A DNA stretch of 64,000 nt from Abelmoschus esculentus (lineage: Eukaryota > Streptophyta > Magnoliopsida > Malvales > Malvaceae), in NCBI GenBank assembly GCA_035048815.1, contig JAUCBN010000038.1, positions 16,393,001 to 16,457,000 of the forward strand. Reading direction: 5' to 3'. Under the pieces are notes generated by a model. It did no database searches. It saw only the letters and a program-made list of their open reading frames with translations, and was not told the DNA's origin. Position numbers and translations under genes: made by a program. Below are positions 11,340-23,469 of this stretch, one piece after another; the first letter of the stretch is position 1, and every line of letters begins with the position of its first letter.

Positions 11340-13429
11340 TGTAATAACCCAATTTTAAGAGTCAAAATCCCCAAAATTAAGTCAAAATCCCTAATTGGAA
11401 CCCTAATAATTGGGGATTAAAATTCTGAAATTAAGGACTAAATTGTAAATTTTTAAAACTTGAGGGTCAAAATGCAATAATTTAAAAACATCGAGCCCTT
11501 CAATGGTAATTAAACCATTTTTCTACTGAAACGTCTCCTTCCCTCCCTAATTTCTGTTTCAGTTCGGATATGGGAAATAATTTCACCTTTAATGTCTGAT
11601 GTTATAAAAATCCTTTAATTCGATTCAAAGCAAATTCCCGTTCAAAAGTATTGTGCTCTCACTCTCTCTCTTGGTGTTTTCTTCAACAAATTGGTACGGT
11701 AAGTTCATAATTTTGTTTTCTCTCTGTTTTGATTCAAGTTTGTTTATTTTAAGAGTTGTTTGATCCGTTTAAGAGATGGTTTGTTGTGAAATGGTTAAGG
11801 GTTTGTTTAGAAGTGTTTTTGGATCGAATCGAGGCAAAAAGGAGGGATTTTTCGCGTTTTTAGACTTGTTTGGGAGGAAGGAAAATCTGGAAATTTTCCA
11901 GATTATCCCGAGAAACAAACAGTGCCCAGAACCCGACCCAGAACCAGCCCAAGAGAACCCGGCCCAGACCGAACCGGCCGGTCCAGCCGGCCGGCCCCAG
12001 CCCAGACCCGCCAACCCGACCGCGACCCGACCCGACCCGACCGCCCAACCCGATCTCTGACCCGTTTCCCGACCCGGCTGACGTCATCGCTGACATCACT
12101 GCTGACATCATCGCTGACGTCACTGCTGACGTCAGCTGCTGATGTCATCTGCTGACATCAGCGTTGACTGATGACGTCACTGTTGACGTCAGCGTTGACC
12201 AGTGCTGACGTCAGCAGTTGACTTTTTTTTTGACCTGGGCCCACTTTATGTTTTTCGACGTCCTGAATCCAATGGTGCGGTCCGTTTTTCGAAATTCGAA
12301 CCCGAAGTGTCGTTTTTAGGGGGTTTTAGTTCGATAAGTTATCTGGAAGTTATCTGAAAAAGGTTCTGAATTAATTTCTGTTTGCTTCAGGTGACGAGGA
12401 TTCCGACCCCGAGCAGTTACCTCCTCCTCCTCCTGTACGAGGTCCGTTACATCCGCATTCGGGACCTTCACGTGAGTATCGGTTAATTTCTGTTTAGATT
12501 AATTTACGGTATTGTGGCATAGTAGGATGCCTAATGTAATTCTGTAAATTGTAGACTCTACTCCTGCTCAGCCCGGTGGTAGAGCCGAGTTCAGTAGACG
12601 TCAGGGTCGTCGTTGAGTCTCTGATACATGTGTGTTCTCTCCCGTTCATCCTGTAAATTCAGTAAATTTCTGTTAATCTGTTCATTCGATCTCTGTTATC
12701 CGTATGATCATGCATCATTCTGATTTATCATATCTGTTTCTGTTATCTGTCATGCTTGCCTCTTGTTAGATAATAGGCATGCATTCTGATTCTGTATCTG
12801 CATTTAACATGGCATCTGGGATATATCTGTGTACGGGGAAGTTAGTGATTTTATCACTTCTGTTCAGTGGCTCCACCTTCGGGTCGAGATACCACTTCTG
12901 TTGGTGTGATGGTGTTAGAGTGGTCTGGGGACCAACTCTTCTGAGGTGTTCGGAGATGGGTGCATATCATGCATACTCTGTCTGTTCTGTATATTCTGTT
13001 CTAGTATTCTGTTATCTGTTCTAGAGACACACTAGGCTCCCCAGCTTACACCCTCTTAGATTTCTGTTTCAGATCTCAGTCTTAGACTTGGTGCGGTACT
13101 TGGAGGTTCCTGATCCATTTTCTGATTTACAGTATGTTGTGCAGTTTTTCGGATTTTAGACTGTTTTTATATTTGAATAATATTATTTAATAATATTTCA
13201 GACTGTATTCAGACTTTTGTTGACTTTGGAACAATTACTGTTTATAAAATTTCGGGTTGAACTTTATTTTTAAATTGTTAATTTTTATTATTATTTTATT
13301 TCATTATTTATTCAATAAATTATCTGAATATTTTATTTATTTTTGTAAAACCCTAACGTGAGAAACAAGTTTTCAAGCCGTAAACCCTAACTTGTAATCT
13401 AAGAAATTAAGTTACTTTTAGGGGTTACA
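11340..13429 (+). repeat. 3' LTR of the Tekay/Del element
   Basis: 2,090 bp, TGTAATAACCC to GGGGTTACA, near-identical to 4304-6402. It repeats the splice donor (11699), the TGACGTCA cluster (12079-12213) and the two-exon frame (near 12391-12617). Unusually for a 3' LTR, it is followed by another primer-binding site and internal sequence, so it also acts as a 5' LTR of a truncated neighbour. No target duplication is recoverable on this side. Confidence 0.92.
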
Positions 13430-13757
13430 TTTAGTGGTATCAGAGCCCGGTTCAACCCGCGGACTATGAAGTCCGAAATGATTTTTGATCCGAAAATGTT
13501 TTGTCAAAGTATTTGAAAAATCCAGAATTTTGTTTTGACTCTGAATTTTGAAAATTTTTGAATTATTTCGAATATTACTCCAAGTACCGACTCTAATAGG
13601 ATTCTGTTTGTCTTTCTGTAGATATCTACTATGCCACCGCGTCGAAGTACCCGATTAGCGACCGGTAGAGGTCGTGGCCGAGGCCGTGGTCGAGGTCGAT
13701 CTGTTGCATCTTCCAGTGATATTCCGCCTCCTGTGGACCCGCCACAGACTCAGAGTC
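13430..13757 (+). mobile_element. Truncated second Tekay internal region
   Basis: Matches 6403-6730: primer site TGGTATCAGAGCC at 13435-13447, leader, then gag from an intact ATG at 13631 for about 42 codons. It breaks off at about 13757, where copia sequence begins. The order LTR-internal-LTR-internal suggests unequal or intra-array recombination, or a tandem insertion that was later truncated. Confidence 0.88.
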
Positions 13758-13944
13758 ATTCTCACTAAGACCACCCAAACCTAGGTTATGATTTTATTAA
13801 GAGCATGAAGCTTTACTTGGACATGTACATGAAACGTCATAGGGATTGAGTAGATGAACATGTGCACTATGAGTCATTCTATGAATTCGTTTGACTATAT
13901 TAAACTTAGATAACTAAGTTGGGTATCCATCATGAACCTCTCAA

Positions 13945-15450
13945 CTAATGGGCTTGAAACCCATCCCTCGACGAATCCATAATTTGTTTCTTGCCCAATC
14001 CTTTGGTAAGAGAATCAACCAAATTCATCTCTAATTTAACATACTCTAAGGCGAGTACTTCGTTCTTATCAGGTGTCTCACAGATTCATGTTTCATGTGA
14101 ATGTACCTTTTCTTACTATTGTCGGCTTGATTTAGAGTCACATGTATCGCAGATTGTGAATCACACAATAAATATATTAGAGAAATTAGTTTTTTATAGA
14201 GGTATCTTTGCTAAAAGATTCCTAAGCCACTCGACTTCTTGCCTAGCTAAGTTTAGAGCTATAAACTCCAACTTCATAGTAGAGGCTTGATTTAGAGTCA
14301 CATGTATCGCAGATTGTGAATCACACAATAAATATATTAGAGAAATTAGTTTTTTATAGAGGTATCTTTGCTAAAAGATTCCTAAGCCACTCGACTTCTT
14401 GCCTAGCTAAGTTTAGAGCTATAAACTCCAACTTCATAGTAGAGCATGCAATACAAGTATGCTTGGCATACTTTCACGATATTACAACTCCACCTAAAGT
14501 AAAAACATATTCACTTGTAGAGCTTACCTCATCGTTATCAGAAATCAAGTCAACTTCATAATATCCTTCTAAAGTAGTAGGATAGCCAACAAAATCGAGT
14601 TTCTAATCCATAGTATCCTTAAGGTACTTTAGTAATTGTCTATGAGTCCTCCAATGTTCACCACTTGAATTATGAGTATATCTACTCAATCAAATCACAA
14701 CATAGACAATATTGAACCGAGTATAATTCATTAAGAACATCTGACTTCCAATAATTTTAGCATATTCAACTTGAGAAACACAACTTTCTTTATTTTAACG
14801 ATATAAATGCTAGAGTCAAAAAGGGTTTGAGTAGGGATGACATCCCAATTGTCAAATCTTTTTACCACTTTCTCAATATAATGTGTTTAATCCAAAGAAA
14901 ATCCATTGCCAGATTTGGTAACTTTAACGCCTAAGATTATATCTACTTCTCCCAAATTAGTCAACTCAAATCTAGTGAATAAGAATTTTTGGTTTTATTA
15001 AGGCTTCTATGTTACTAAAAATTAATATATCATCAATATATAAGCTAATGATAATACAATCAGTATCAAACATCCTCGAATACACGCATGTATCCACACC
15101 ATTCACGACAAAAATGGAATTAAGAATAGTTTTATAAAATTTCTCATATCATTGTTTAAGAGCTTGTTTAAAGCTATAAAGAGATTTTTTAAATCTACAC
15201 ACTTTGCTTTTCATACCAGGTGTCTCAAATTTTAGTGGTTGCTCTATATAGATATCTTAATCTAGACTATCTAGTTGTCCATTCAAAAATGCAATTTTTA
15301 CATCCATTTGATGTACTTACAATTTGTGAATGAAAGTTAGTACAAACAATGTATGGATCATTGAGATCATTGTTATGGGAGAGTAAGTATCAAAAAATTT
15401 TATTTCAAATTTTTGATTAAATGTTTTGACTATGAGCCTTATATATTTGG
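13945..15450 (-). pseudogene. Ty1/copia pol fragment (reverse transcriptase and RNase H)
   Basis: On the minus strand, reading from 15450 downward: the reverse transcriptase start (motif HQMDVKIAFLNG near 15280-15313, then VCRFKKSLYSFKQA near 15180-15215), the later part of RT, and RNase H (VFTLGGVVIS then HTCIACSTMKLEFIAL near 14430-14510). It closes with the copia C-terminus NLVDSLTKGLGKKQIM and a stop at 13945-13947. Several stops and frame breaks make it non-functional. An exact 160-bp tandem duplication lies within the RNase H part. The sequence from 13758 to 13944 is probably the element's 3' noncoding region. Confidence 0.88.
14125..14444. repeat. Exact 160-bp tandem duplication
   Basis: 14125-14284 and 14285-14444 read identically base for base. 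The unit is a piece of the copia RNase H region. Perfect identity in an otherwise decayed element means the duplication is recent, or it is an assembly artefact. Confidence 0.9.
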
Positions 15451-15642
15451 ATTCTCTCATCTAGCCTGAGTTTTTTTCTGAAATTTACTGTCACCTGTGC
15501 GATACCATATATGCCTATCATTCAATCTGTATGTGGTTGGACGTGATGTCGAGCTTGTGTTCTATTTGATTATTTTTATTTATAAAGATGGTTTACCAAG
15601 GAGATTGTAGGTTAATTTCTTATTGACAATTTCTGCTTAACT

Positions 15643-15714
15643 ATGTATGCTACTGCAAGTGCACGTTCAGATGATCTTCTTCTACTCTGTAGTGGGAGGG
15701 ATGCAAACAATGTG
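15643..15714 (+). pseudogene. Exon of a BSL2/BSL3-type Kelch phosphatase gene
   Basis: A 24-codon stretch (begins MYATASARSDDLLLLC, then SGRDANNV) ends at a consensus donor GTAAGT. It matches the Kelch region of plant BSL (BSU1-like) Ser/Thr phosphatases, which act in brassinosteroid signalling. The usual GG of the Kelch motif reads SG. The preceding intron end lacks a clean AG. The next recognisable exons of the family are 28 kb away at 44152 and 44301 in the same orientation, with retrotransposons between and many exons missing, so this is an isolated remnant or part of a broken gene. Confidence 0.75.
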
Positions 15715-15810
15715 GTAAGTTTAGAATTTTTCATGCTACGTGGTGTCAAAATTTAGTAAATAAATGGCATAGTTTTTTTTATTGTTTTCTGAAAATATGG
15801 TTGATTTCAT

Positions 15811-16225
15811 TGTTGGTTGAATAACCAACCATTTTATGATGGTTCGTGTGAACCGTTTTTCCATGCACGTTTTCTAAATTAGAAATGTGAACATGGAAAC
15901 AAATCTGCATTTTTCCCACGTTCAAGTTATGGTTCCGTTAAGGGAGATGGCGCCAAGAGGTTGAGGGACATTATCATTTATTTGGTTGGTGGTTCTTGAT
16001 AGATGAACCCTATAAATACCAACCTAATCTAAGGTCCCTAAACATCAAAAAGCACAATCACATATTCTATCTAGTGAGCTTTTGAGTGCTTATAAGATCT
16101 TGGCGTATTTTAGTTCTTTTATAGCCGAGTTCTTTAATTTTCATGGTGGTTCGAGGAGTTACCACGATGGTCTGACGAGTTAGACAGTGGTGCAACTACA
16201 TCTCAATTGGCGTACGGTTTTAACA
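15811..16225 (+). repeat. Possible small copia-type solo LTR
   Basis: Begins TGTTGGTTGAATAACC and ends GGTTTTAACA, with a TATA box (TATAAATA, 16011-16018) in the expected place. No primer site follows and no 5-bp duplication is visible, so the assignment rests on the TGTT...AACA ends and promoter layout alone. Confidence 0.35.
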
Positions 16226-16239
16226 ATGACTGAAGGTAT

Positions 16240-17723
16240 TTATTATGATCTTTTTTCATTACATTTTTGCTCGTTTAATGCTTACATTCATAACCAATAG
16301 TTTCATCCCGTCAATTATTAGTGCCATAGGGTAGTTTGTCCTTGTTCAATTGTGGAGAAGTTTAAATAATAAGGGTGAAGAGCATTCTAATGAATTCTAA
16401 AGAATGTGAAAATAATAAAAATAGAGAATTTTAAAAGATTGAGCTGAGATGCATATAATTCTGTCCTAATTTTTTTGTGTAAAAGTTGCGTCCAAATGCT
16501 AGAAGTCTGGGGTTGGTCACGTTCAGGGTGAGCGTGTTACTTCAAAACTTGTTAATTTAATTGAATTATGATATTTTATTTTTTTGCGATCATTTTTAAA
16601 ATCGATGGTGTGAAAAATAGCCTATTGAGTGAATTTTGAAAATCAAATTTTATTGGTTTTAATTATTAATTATAAAAATTAGATTCGTGTTAAAAACATA
16701 TATTATTTTAATTTAAAATTGACTTGGAGTCGCCACCGGCCTCTTAGGTAGGCTAGACACCATAAAACAAACCAGAGATTCTTTTTTTAAAACATTTGGG
16801 TTCGAGAGTCAGTTACGCGTAAGGATGACCCTTATGAGCGCTCGAGATCGGTAACTTATTAATTACACGTGGCATTTTTGATATTTTGAATAATAATATA
16901 AATTTAATTCGTCATTGTAAAATAAATATCGTTTGAATGAGGATATCCTTTTGGATAAAAAAATATATTTCTTTTAAATACGAGCTTGAAAAAGATGTCC
17001 TATAATAAGAAACCTTAACACATATTTAAAGAAATATAAACTCTGCCCTTAAAGGTTTTAAATACATGACCGATTATTATCTTGTTCATTTTAAGTTCTA
17101 GCCTATAAGGCTCCATTAATTAAATATTTAAAACTCTATTAAATTATTAATTTAGCAAGTGTATTATGATAACATCCGAATGATCGGACACTACCATCTA
17201 GACACTTAATAAAATTAGTAATACTATTGGTATTTCTAATCATTCACCTAATTAATTTTATTTAATTCTAACCTTAAATTATTTATCATTTTTTAGGTTT
17301 TGGTGGCACATCGAATGCGATACCAAAGTACATTATCTTGGTCAACATAATATTACGTCAAAATACTGACCGCTTAGTGTATCCGAGATATATGATTAAA
17401 ATGTCATTGTTATTATAATTATCCCTCTATTTAAAATTAATTATTCAATTAAGGTGACTAACCCTAAAAAGGCTCTAATTTAATTAACTAAATGTAAATT
17501 ATATATTATCCTAAACAAATATACTATATGATTAAAACATGCATTCAACAAACTTATAAAATCCAAGCACAAGTTCAAAAGGCATTCAAATAAGTGTTTC
17601 GGGCTATTCAATGGCTAAATGTAGAAACTTTACCCTACAAATTCCATGAAGAAGATTTGAAATAGAAACAATCGCACCCATGAGAAATCCAAACTCAATC
17701 ACTTAAGTGAAAGACATTGAATA
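16240..17723 (-). repeat. Tat/Ogre-like LTR fragment and flank
   Basis: The minus strand contains GGCCGGTGGCGACTCCA (16725-16741), a signature also present on the plus strand at 25521-25537, with related sequence upstream (a TCTCTGGTTT block). The rest to 17723 is AT-rich without a reading frame. Ends are not defined. TTAAG at 17724-17728 is the target duplication of element H. Confidence 0.5.
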
Positions 17724-17728
17724 TTAAG

Positions 17729-19095
17729 TGATGGAGGCTCGGAAGTTCTTTTCGTTCTACTTTTGTAAGATTATAGTATTTAGGTTGTCGAACCCACAGG
17801 GACTGTGTCGACTTCACTACTTCTTACGACTGCACTATGGAAAATAAAAACACAAGTATTTTGTGGAGTTGGAATACTAAGATTAACTACTCGATTAACT
17901 AAATAATGAAAGATAAATATAATGAAAGTGATATTAGGTTAAATGCTTCATAGAGGAGGATCAATTGTATTATTTATCCACTTATTAATGCAATGGATTA
18001 ATTTGCCGCCTCGGCAGGTCACACTAAAGGTCGCCACATTTACCTAGTTCGGGTTATGTCTTGTCGATAATTCAACTTTCCATAGTTCGACAGAGCATCC
18101 TTGTATGTCTCTTCCATATCTCTAAGAGAAGATAACTATTGAAGTCCACGTCTTGATAATACCTCCCGGCTTGAATCAAGGATGAACAACAACCAAACAC
18201 ATGCATTTTATTAGTCACTGAAATCCTGGGCGGTTTATCTCTAAACCAGATTAGTCAATGCTCTTGAACAAAGACCGTATTCTCTCGTTTCGTGAACCTA
18301 CATCTCCCGATGCTAGGCAAATATATTTTTCTTCACATACTATCATCCCGAGCTCATATGCAAAGAAGAGTAAATACCAATAGGGAATAAACTATGAAAT
18401 AAGTTCTTGCATTAATAAATATCAATAATAATAGAACCTTCTTCTCTTACTACTTCACGAATAACCTAAACCTCTGAAAGTTTTAGAACATGATGTAGTT
18501 CGCAGCTAAAGGGTTATGAAAGAGAGAATCCGACTCGACTTTCTTAAACCTAAATCTAATAAGTGCTTTATATAGGCCAAGCCCTAAGTTGAAGTTTCCA
18601 TACAAGGAAAGAGTTCTAAATGGGAAAGAAATATAACTCTTAATTAATTATAATATTCTATTCTTATTTTCTAAAATAACTTTTCTTCCCTGTGGTTGAC
18701 TTTGACAAGGGCTTGACCTCTTAAATGAGCTTCGTCTTTCTCTCGCTCTCTGTCCATTAAGATCAACATCTTTTTCTCTCTCCGTCGAGCACCGATTATT
18801 ATCTTTATGCTACTGCCGCTGCCACCAAATACTGTCGAGGCGGGTGTTTCATCTGTAATTCAGCATCTATCTTCTGATTTGGGCACCTCTGGGATATAGT
18901 TTTCTGTCTAAGAAGGAAAACTATCAAATGCATATGCTTTATGACAAATAATATATATATTCATGATTTAAGTGTTTAGATACCGAAGTATGGAAATAAG
19001 GCAGGAATATCCATTATTGCCCTTAGATTTATCCTTTATGAGCAATAAACGAGTGAGAAAATGATATAAAAATAAGGAATTTTAGACACTTATCA
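17729..19095 (-). repeat. 3' LTR of element H
   Basis: On the minus strand it opens TGATAAGTGTCTAAAA and ends CCTCCATCA. About 1.37 kb, similar in length to 21612-22995. It is preceded (to the right) by a purine-rich block around 19096-19125 that matches the 40030-40050 block before the other 3' LTR. Confidence 0.88.
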
Positions 19096-19405
19096 TATAC
19101 CCCCAAACTCGAACTATTGCTTGTCCTCAATCAATGCAAAAGATAGAATTAAGTCGAGAATTTTAAAGTAATATATCATCCTACCTGCCGCAGCAGAGAT
19201 CTTTTCTTGACTCGTTCTCTTTTAGGTATTGGGTGTTCCTTGGAATTAGACTATGAGTCTTAGTGTGTGTGTAAGTAGCTGTGTCGAAGCTGATTTTCTA
19301 AGTTCTAATCCTCTTCTAGCTCAAGACTTCCGACTAAGTTTCTTCTTTGATTTTCTCTCTCTCCCTAATTGGTATATAAATATATATTGCTATATACTTA
19401 TACTG

Positions 19406-19555
19406 CTTGAGCCAATTTGGGGCATATCAAGTGTTTAGCTATTTCTTACTAGAGTCAATTTCGGGTACCTCTAGTAAGTGGGAGAAAGACTAAGTCCTAG
19501 AGCCAGTCATGGGCACCTCTATGGACTAACTAGAGTCGGTGATAGGCACCTCTAG
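19406..19555 (-). ncRNA. Four-hairpin array in the 3' noncoding region of element H
   Basis: Four segments can each fold into a short stem closed by matching ends: 19406-19431 (CTTGA/TCAAG), 19448-19475 (ACTAGAG/CTCTAGT), 19497-19522 and 19530-19555 (CTAGAG/CTCTAG). Element I has the same four at 39581-39731. Stem bases differ between hairpins in a paired way (CTTGA with TCAAG, CTAGAG with CTCTAG), which suggests RNA folding. Role unknown; this is not a claim of an independent RNA gene. Confidence 0.45.
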
Positions 19556-19990
19556 TTTAAAATCTAAGCATAAGTTCTTATTGCTTTGAAAAAAAGAACT
19601 TTTAAAATCAACTAAGACTAGTAGTGTTAAGATGTTTTCAGGCTCATAGTATAATCCTAAGTACTAAACCTAATAAACCTGAATTCAAGTTTGGTGAATG
19701 ATGCAAACTGCTGCGGCGGTTGAAGAATATATTACTGCCGAGGCAGTTTCAATAAAATTCGATAGACTTTAAAATTTTTTTGCAGTAATCTGTTAAAGAT
19801 TAAGATAGAAATTAAGGCAATAACGAGATAATTGATTATTTCCATACATTGCAGATTTACATATTATAAAATCAGACCAATGCTCCCCCAAACTCAAGAG
19901 ATGCGTTGCCCTCAATGCATGGATAAACAAAGAAATTAAAAGATAACTGCAAATTAAAAGAAACAAAAGAAAAGGGAAAGACTATCGCCT

Positions 19991-21318
19991 TTAAAATTCT
20001 GCGGACCCGAAAGAATCTTCAGAGTCACCATCGATTAGAAGCTTGCGGCTTATTCTCGGTGGCTACTCGGTGACCGGCTTGGGTGAGCTTACTATCGGTT
20101 TCTTTTTCGAGCGGTGTGGTTGGATGCGAGTAGGAGTGGGGTCTCGTAGTGTCTCGTTCTCCTAATCTAGATCGATCGAAGAGGAGGCGTCTTTCTTTCT
20201 TTTCTGCCCTTCTTGTGCTGCGGCCAGGAAGTCATCAGTAGCTCTAAGTTGACTTGTGAGATCCTCTTCCAAGTCACTCCAAGTGAATGTAGTTGATTTT
20301 TCTGGTGTAACTCCTTTGTTAGTGGAGTCTATTCTAAGGAACTTGACTGCCGAGTCTACTGAAAGTGGTTCAGTTGCAGCTGCAGCGGTTGTGGCGGTAG
20401 AAGAAACTAGGACTATTGTAGATACTGTTGTTAATTTGGTAGGTGCAGTAGGAGGTTGCTGAGGCATTGATGTTTTGACTGTAAATTCGGGGAAAACAGT
20501 TGTGTAGTTAGAAACCTCAGTACGAATGGTAGTGATGATTGCGTTGTTGAATTCCCGAACATATATCATGAAGGTCAGCTGCCTTCTCTCCATCCTGTGT
20601 AGGATTTCCAGAATTCCTTTTGGTGTAGTGCCTGTTGCTGTCGGTTGTTCTGCTTCGGCAGATTATGCTTCAGCCGCGGGAGGTTTGTAGGCTTGTGGAA
20701 CAACTTTTTCTACTTGCATTCTTTTCGTGTATATTTCTCGTGTCCAGCCCACTCGTCTTCGTGTGTAGGTGTCCAAAGGCATATTTAGAACCCTTTCTAA
20801 ATTCCCCAATGCAGTAATTAAGCAAGGGAAAATGAGAATACCTCTTTCCTTGGTGGCGCATTCAAATATATGTTCACTTATGATGCTGCCAACGTCGATG
20901 CGTCTATTATGTATGATATAGTGGATGAGCGCCAGGCGTGGTCTATCCACCGTCTAGTTATGGGATGTTGGTAGCAGATTTCGTTTGATGAAGGCATTCC
21001 AAAGTTTGGCTTTTGGGTTGAGATCGCTGCGATTGACCGAATCCCGATGTTCGCTAGTATTCCATTCTACTCTTATCAGGCATAGATCCGCCTTCATCTG
21101 CTCATAGTCTTCGGTTGTTAGGGCGGCAACGAATTCTACATGTTCGTTGTTTTCGATGTGAAGGCCGAAGTAGGCGTTGATCGTGATGTCGGCCACTGGA
21201 ACTGTCCGTCCCTGTAAGTAGGTGTATGAATTGTTTGGCACTAGGCGGTGGGCATAGAATTCGCGAACCCATTCAATGTTCGCCGGATTTGGTTGCCTTG
21301 CGAACTTCTACTATCTCG
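19991..21318 (-). pseudogene. PF20167-type 'putative plant transposon protein' of element H
   Basis: One minus-strand frame from about 21318 to the TAA at 19991. It starts inside the domain with EWVREFYAH, continues with the region around YLQGRTVPVADITINAYFGL, WNAFIKRNLLPTSHN, and VDRPRLALIHYIIHNRRI followed by ECATKERGILIFPCLITAL, all features of the plant PF20167 family found next to retrotransposon gag genes. The C-terminal half is low-complexity (Thr/Ala/Ser-rich) and ends in an acidic SEDSFGSAEF. Stops occur at 20954-20956, 20660-20662 and 20165-20167. Relative to element I, the N-terminal portion is deleted at about 21318, so protease and this frame are almost fused. Biochemical role unknown. 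Confidence 0.75.
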
Positions 21319-21319
21319 G

Positions 21320-21611
21320 GGAGTGTTGCCTCGGCAGGGCTTGTTCAGGCAGTCCGTTTCTGTATTGAAGTTAAATTAAATTTTAACCTCAATCCTTTGG
21401 TATTCATCTGGTTCGTCCGGATGCCTTAGAGTTTTGGAAACATTTATCTTTTCTTGTTGGTCATTGACCCTTACGATCAATTTACCTTTCTCATAATCGA
21501 TCAATGTTCTTCAAGTGGCTAGGAACGACCTTCCCAATATGATCGGAGCATGTTCATCTGCTTCACAATCAAGAATTAAGAAGTCAACAAGAAAAATAAA
21601 TTTATCCACCC
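21320..21611 (-). pseudogene. Protease C-terminal half of element H
   Basis: Minus-strand reading gives VDKFIFLVDFLILDCEADEH, then ILGRSFLAT, the Athila-type retroviral aspartic protease C-terminal half. It stops precisely at 21611, where the LTR of element I begins. The other half is at 41036 onward. Confidence 0.85.
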
Positions 21612-22995
21612 TGATGAGTACTCAAAAGTCCTCATTTTTATATGATTTTCTTACTCGATTATTACTAATAATAGACAAATTTAACGATAATATTGGTTAA
21701 ATCTGTTTATTTTCTATTTTCCAGCATCTCAATACAGATTTCATAAATTTATTTATTTTTAGCATAAAATAGGTGCGGTTAATGGGGTTTTTTTTCTTAG
21801 AGAGGAAACTACCACACAAGTAATGCTAGATAGCACTATGGATGCTGGAAACCAAAGCTAAATTGCAGATGAGCACTCGCCTCAGCAGAACTTTAGAGGC
21901 CGCGACAGCACCTAAAGAACAAATGTTGATATGATAGGCGATCAAAAGAGAAAAAAAGGTAGACGTTTTAAGATAAGCGACATAGAAATCGAAGCTGGGA
22001 AACACACAAAAAGTCAAGGTCAAAGGCCACGCGGGAAAAGAATCCTTATAGGAATAGACTAGGAAATAAAATAAAGATCTTTTATTTATGTACTTAACTT
22101 GTGTTTTATTCCAAGTTGTATTCCTACTTTAGAAAGGTTTGCCCTAGGCCAATCCTATATAAACCATAGCCTATGTAGAGATGAGATATCTCGAAATCAA
22201 GTTTCACAAAAAAACCCTAACATCCTCCTTCGCCCCCCTAGGGTTTAGGTTAGTTTGTGGAGTATTTGTGGAAGAAAGTTTGTAATTTGTTTAGTTCTTA
22301 TTAATGCAATTTCAGAATTCATAGTTTATTCTCTCTTGGTATTTACTCTTCTCGCATATGAGTTCGAAAGATAAGTATGTGAGAAAAACTCATGTGCCTT
22401 GCATCGGGAGATGTAGGTTCACGAAATGAGAGAATACGGTCTTTTCTCATGGGCATTGACTAATCCGGTTGAGAGATCACCCGTCCAGGATTTCAGCGAC
22501 TAACAAGATGCATGTGTTTGGTTTTTATTCACCCTTGATTCACGTCGGGAGGTATCATCAAGACGTGGGTTTCAACAGTTCTCTTCGCTTAGGGATAAGG
22601 AAGAAGACATACAAGGATGCTCTGTCGAACTATGAGTTGTTCAATTATCGACAAGGCATAACCCCGCCTAGGCAGCTGTGACGACCCTTAGTGCGACCCG
22701 CCGAGACGACAGTTCAACCCTATTGCATTATAAGAATGAGACAATTACATTATGATTCCATACTACGAAGCACTCTAACCTAGCCCACTTTTTCATCCTT
22801 GATTTCTTAATTACTTATCTTTATCGCTTAAATTAGTTTTCTTAGTATAGTTCAACTCTTCAATTTATTTGTGTTTTTAGTTTTCATAGTGCAGTCATAC
22901 GATGTAGTGAAGTCGACACATTCCCTGTGGGTTCGACAACCTAAAGTATTACAATCTGACAAAGGTGGAATTAACAAGACTGCATAGCCCCATCA
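21612..22995 (+). repeat. Outer 5' LTR of element I
   Basis: 1,384 bp, TGATGAGTACTCAAAA to AGCCCCATCA. Same family as 17729-19095, 31365-32404, 40051-41030 and 42877-44009. It has the target duplication CACCC on its left but no primer site on its right: unrelated DNA starts at 22996. Confidence 0.88.
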
Positions 22996-23342
22996 CTAAT
23001 CTTGGACCCTAAACCATACACCCTAAACCCTCTGTAATCACTAATTTTATCCGGTCTAAACCCGTGTTTTAATTTTAATTTTCATTCGAATAATGGGCTT
23101 GTATTTGGTAATAAAAAATACAAAAAAATGTAGCACTTGTTTGCCTTTTAAATCTTGTATTACTTTAATTTTATTGAAACAAAAACAAGAATAGATATAT
23201 TACTATTAATTTGTTATTTTGTAAATAACACATACATATAGTTTTATTTTTATTAATATATTTTTTATTTTTATTATTATTTAAAGTTTCTTTTTTTTCC
23301 TTTGTGCTTAATATTATATTTACCTTTTCTATCTCATACGCA

Positions 23343-23386
<44 letters not shown>

Positions 23387-23469
23387 TATAAATAAAGCTT
23401 ATAAATTTTAAACCTATCATATAAATAAATAAAAGCCCCAAGTCTGTTATTATTCAGTCCTTTTACAAC
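22996..23469. other. AT-rich DNA with (ATT)n microsatellite
   Basis: Degenerate telomere-like ACCCTAAA repeats at 23006-23032, then AT-rich DNA with an (ATT)n run of about 13 units at 23345-23385. No gene seen. Confidence 0.65.

Noticed and set aside
21612..22995. Independent solo LTR inserted in element H
   Set aside because: A solo LTR would show the same duplication on both its own sides. CACCC is on its left but CTAAT on its right; the matching CACCC is at 41031, so it is the left end of element I.
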